The translations under genes and the position numbers were made by a program. A stretch of 64,000 nucleotides of DNA from Terripilifer ovatus (lineage in GTDB: Bacteria; Pseudomonadota; Alphaproteobacteria; Rhizobiales; Beijerinckiaceae), in the NCBI GenBank assembly GCA_029222685.1, contig JARHVB010000083.1, positions 112,801 to 176,800 of the forward strand, in the 5' to 3' direction. Below, piece after piece: positions 61,620 through 64,000 of the stretch (position 1 is the stretch's first letter; each line of letters begins with the position of its first letter). The notes under the pieces were generated by a model, which was not told the origin of the DNA, made no database searches, and saw only the letters and a list, made by a program, of their open reading frames with translations.

Positions 61620-63497
61620 TCAATTTCCATAGAGATAATTGGGCAGCCACAAGGTCAGGCCGGGCCAGAGATACATGATGACCATGCAGACGATGACGAT
61701 CAGCATATAGGGCATCATGCCGGCGAAGATCTGGTTCAAGGTGACGTGCGGCGGCGATACGCCTTTCAGATAAAAGGCCGACATGGCGACCGGCGGCGAC
61801 AGGAAGGCGGCCTGCAGGTTGACGAAGACCAGCGTGCCCCAGAGCACCGGATCGATGTTGAAGTGTTTCAGCATGGGCAGGAAGATCGGCACGAAGATGA
61901 CGATGATCTCCGTCCATTCCAGCGGCCAGCCGAGCAGGAAGATGATCGCCTGGGACAGGATCATGAACTGCACCGGCGTCAGGTTGAGCGACAGCACCCA
62001 TTGCTCGAGCAGGGCCTGGCCGCCGAGGAGCGCGAAGACCGCCGAGAACAGCGCCGAGCCGACGAAGAGCCAGCACACCATGGAGGTGGTCTTGGCGGTG
62101 AGGAACACCGCCTCCTTGGTGCGCTTCCAGTCGAGCGTGCGCGCCTGGAAGGCGAGCAGGAAGGCGCCGGCGGCGCCGACCGCCGCTGATTCCGTGGCGG
62201 TTGTTATGCCGAGCAGGATGACGGCCAGGACGACGACCGTCAGGATGCCGAGCGGCATGACGGAAGAGACCAGCAGGCGCAGCACTTCGAACTGCTCCGC
62301 CTCCATCCGCCAGTAGTAATAGAGCAGCAGCAGCGCGAAGCCGGCACAGGCGATCCAGAACCAAGTGTAGAACTGCGGCGGCGGGCCGAGTTCCGCCTGC
62401 GAGGGGCCGCTTTTCTGCAATTCGGGATCGCCCATCTGCTGCAGCACTTCGGGCTCGTTGTCGTTCGTCGGCCGTTCCGTCTGGTCGGCGGCGCCAAGCT
62501 CCTGCGGCATCTCCTCTTCGCTCGCCGCACGTACTTCGGGGGTTGGCGCGGCCTGCTGGCGCTGCGAGGCGGAGATTTCCACTTGCGAGAGAACCTCGGG
62601 CTGCTGGTGGATGACCACGTACCACCAGGTCGCCCACATCGTGCCTCCCGCAAGGACCAGCGGCACAAGGGCGAGGCTCAGGCTGGTCAGCACGTTGGCA
62701 TAGCGCACGCGCGTGCCGTCCGCCTCGATCGCCAGCGCCCTGCCGGGGCTGACGCTGGCTGTGAGCAGGGTGGGGAGCATTCTGCGTCCATAGGCCTGCT
62801 GCAATCGCGCGATCCACGGGCGTACCGGCACCTGCGTCTCGCTCTCGGGCAGTTTCGGCGCGATCTTCGGATTCACGAGCGCCCAGCCCATGATGTAGAC
62901 GAGATAGAGGAAGGCCAGGAAGAAGCCGGGAAACATCGCCGCCGCATAGAGCTTGACGACCGATTGTCCGGCGACCGCCGCATAGACGATGATCATCACC
63001 GAGGGCGGAATGAGGATGCCGAGCGTGCCGCCGGCAGTGATGACGCCCGAGGCGAGCCGCACGTCGTAGCCGGCTTTCAGCATCGGCTTGAAGGCGATGA
63101 CGCCCATCAGCACGACGACGGCGCCGACGAGACCGCTGGCGATGCCCCAAAAGGTACAGACGATGAGAGTGGCGACGGCGAGCGAGGCCGGCATGCGGCG
63201 GAAGGCGAGCTGGATGCTGTAGAACATCTTGTCGACGAGCGCGCCGCGCTCCATCACATAGCCCATCAGCACGAACAGCGGGATAGAGATCAGCACGTCA
63301 TTGGTCATCGCGCCATAGGTGCGCTGGACCATGAGATCGAAGATGCGGTTGTCGGCCCACGACTGCGCCGGATCGTAGAAGGCGAAATAGCCGAAGAACA
63401 TGCCCAGACCCATGAGGGTGAAGGCAGTCGGGAAGCCCATCAGGATGACGATGACGATGAGGCCGAGCATCAGAAGTCCAAGTGCCGGGTCGCTCAT
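61620..63497 (-). CDS. TRAP transporter large permease (DctM)
   Basis: A 625-aa membrane protein, longer than the usual ~430 aa. The N-terminal 220 residues and the C-terminal 230 residues hold the DctM core (FPTAFTLMGLGMFFGYFAF; GGTLGILIPPSVMIIVYAAV; LGWPLEWTEIIVIFVPIFLP). Between them is an insert of about 150 residues rich in Gln, Glu and Pro (SQVEISASQRQQAAPTPEV), flanked by extra helices. TRAP systems import carboxylates with a sodium gradient; long DctM forms of this sort occur in alphaproteobacteria. It overlaps the small permease by 4 bp, and no binding protein is in the window. Confidence 0.9.
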   Translation of the reverse strand: MSDPALGLLMLGLIVIVILMGFPTAFTLMGLGMFFGYFAFYDPAQSWADNRIFDLMVQRTYGAMTNDVLISIPLFVLMGYVMERGALVDKMFYSIQLAFRRMPASLAVATLIVCTFWGIASGLVGAVVVLMGVIAFKPMLKAGYDVRLASGVITAGGTLGILIPPSVMIIVYAAVAGQSVVKLYAAAMFPGFFLAFLYLVYIMGWALVNPKIAPKLPESETQVPVRPWIARLQQAYGRRMLPTLLTASVSPGRALAIEADGTRVRYANVLTSLSLALVPLVLAGGTMWATWWYVVIHQQPEVLSQVEISASQRQQAAPTPEVRAASEEEMPQELGAADQTERPTNDNEPEVLQQMGDPELQKSGPSQAELGPPPQFYTWFWIACAGFALLLLYYYWRMEAEQFEVLRLLVSSVMPLGILTVVVLAVILLGITTATESAAVGAAGAFLLAFQARTLDWKRTKEAVFLTAKTTSMVCWLFVGSALFSAVFALLGGQALLEQWVLSLNLTPVQFMILSQAIIFLLGWPLEWTEIIVIFVPIFLPMLKHFNIDPVLWGTLVFVNLQAAFLSPPVAMSAFYLKGVSPPHVTLNQIFAGMMPYMLIVIVCMVIMYLWPGLTLWLPNYLYGN

Positions 63498-64000
63498 CGC
63501 CTGTCGTCTCCGCCCGGAATGCCGTCACTGTTGCCGCCCATGCCGCGTTGCCGCGCGACCTCGTCGATCGACTGCGCCTGTTCGATGGCCTGGCGTCGGC
63601 TGTCTTCGTCGACGTACGTGCTGCCGGCGAGCTGCTCCTCGATGACGTCGATCTCGGCGACGTCCTTCAGCCGGTCCGGCCAGACGCCGGTCCGGAGGCA
63701 GATAATGCTGCGAATGATCTCGGCAAAGCCCTGCAGGAGAATCAGCGCGCCGGCGATGGGGATGACGGTCTTGAAGTGGTACACCGGCGGACCGTTGGCG
63801 GTGATGTTGGAATGTTCGCGGATGCGCCAGGAGTCGCCCGCATAATCCCAGCCGGCATAGAGCAGGGCGGCGATGCCGGGCAGGAAGAACAGGATGTAGA
63901 GCGCCAGGTCGAGCGTCGCCTGGGTGCGTGGGCGCATGGAGCTGTAAAGAAAATCACCGCGCACGTGGCCGTTCTGCGCCAGAGTGTAAGCGCCGCACAT
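63494..64000 (-). CDS. TRAP transporter small permease (DctQ), partial
   Basis: The C-terminal 168 residues of a TRAP small permease, cut by the window edge (the true start is beyond 64000). Two helices are seen (LALYILFFLPGIAALLYAGW and TVIPIAGALILLQGFAEIIR), typical of DctQ, plus an unusually long acidic/polar tail after RDRLK-like WPDRLKDVAEIDVIEEQL. It overlaps the large permease by 4 bp, consistent with a dctQ-dctM operon. Confidence 0.85.
   Translation of the reverse strand: MCGAYTLAQNGHVRGDFLYSSMRPRTQATLDLALYILFFLPGIAALLYAGWDYAGDSWRIREHSNITANGPPVYHFKTVIPIAGALILLQGFAEIIRSIICLRTGVWPDRLKDVAEIDVIEEQLAGSTYVDEDSRRQAIEQAQSIDEVARQRGMGGNSDGIPGGDDRR

Noticed and set aside
60640-63150. 836-codon minus-strand frame joining the SIR2-like gene to upstream DNA
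   Set aside because: The first part is an out-of-phase shadow of the TRAP large permease; only 60640-61605 is credible.
1-64000. Search for CRISPR arrays, tRNA and rRNA genes
   Set aside because: No direct-repeat array with spacers, no tRNA-like cloverleaf and no rRNA sequence was noticed; short repeats found are listed as features.

Overview
The window is high-GC chromosomal DNA from an alphaproteobacterium, most likely order Hyphomicrobiales (Bradyrhizobium/Xanthobacteraceae-like). The signs are a four-gene general L-amino acid transporter (aapJQMP), a pyruvate dehydrogenase operon whose E1-beta carries its own lipoyl domain, many catabolic genes with orphan periplasmic binding proteins (NMT1 and Bug types), tandem Flp pilins, and intergenic repeats of kinds I associate with this order. 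This placement is inference; no rRNA, tRNA or CRISPR array was seen.

Layout. (1) 1-700: a membrane methyltransferase, then the frameshifted tail of an IS630-type transposase. (2) 710-11732: glycogen metabolism, with malQ-glgB-glgA on the minus strand diverging from glgP-glgX on the plus strand and no glgC. (3) 12013-22833: a catabolic region with an SDR, a MarR regulator, two hydrolase + LLM flavin monooxygenase cassettes, a crotonase, a second SDR, an orphan NMT1-type binding protein, a class II aldolase, an esterase and a cupin. No pathway I know matches this set. (4) 23023-25527: mobA, an Mrp/ApbC ATPase, a TusA-like protein and a DUF971 protein. (5) 25681-29393: a lipid/glycan module of a GT39 transferase, a PAP2-GT2 fusion and a LAB_N membrane protein. 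(6) 29585-34591: a tandem CoA-transferase, a HCCA-isomerase-like protein and a Bug binding protein, opposite a MarR regulator with a 9+9 bp inverted repeat between them. (7) 34637-40397: metC-like gene and aapJQMP. (8) 40811-41251: two near-identical Flp pilins, each with a terminator. (9) 41315-43852: a PEP-mutase-superfamily enzyme, an MFS transporter and an FtsB-like protein. (10) 44182-50220: pdhA-pdhB-pdhC-lpdA, interrupted by a NucS-like nuclease gene; lipA lies 7 kb further on. (11) 50258-60547: VOC protein, diguanylate cyclase, TSUP exporter, a MarR-DUF1398 operon with a 13-bp-arm operator, a Bug protein, lipA, a DsbA-like protein, small envelope proteins and a chimeric TauD pseudogene. 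(12) 60640-64000: an AT-rich SIR2-like (DUF4917-type) gene downstream of a TRAP transporter (large permease, and a small permease cut by the window edge).

How parts work together. The glycogen genes cover elongation, branching, phosphorolysis, debranching and maltodextrin transfer. lipA supplies the lipoyl groups needed by E1-beta and E2 of the PDH complex. The catabolic blocks pair regulators, binding proteins and enzymes, and three MarR-linked palindromes mark probable operators. The most unusual items are a hydrolase without its nucleophilic serine, a crotonase lacking one catalytic Glu, the SIR2-like gene, the nuclease inside the pdh operon, a chimeric TauD/membrane-protein remnant, and a 105-bp two-hairpin repeat present twice in opposite orientation.
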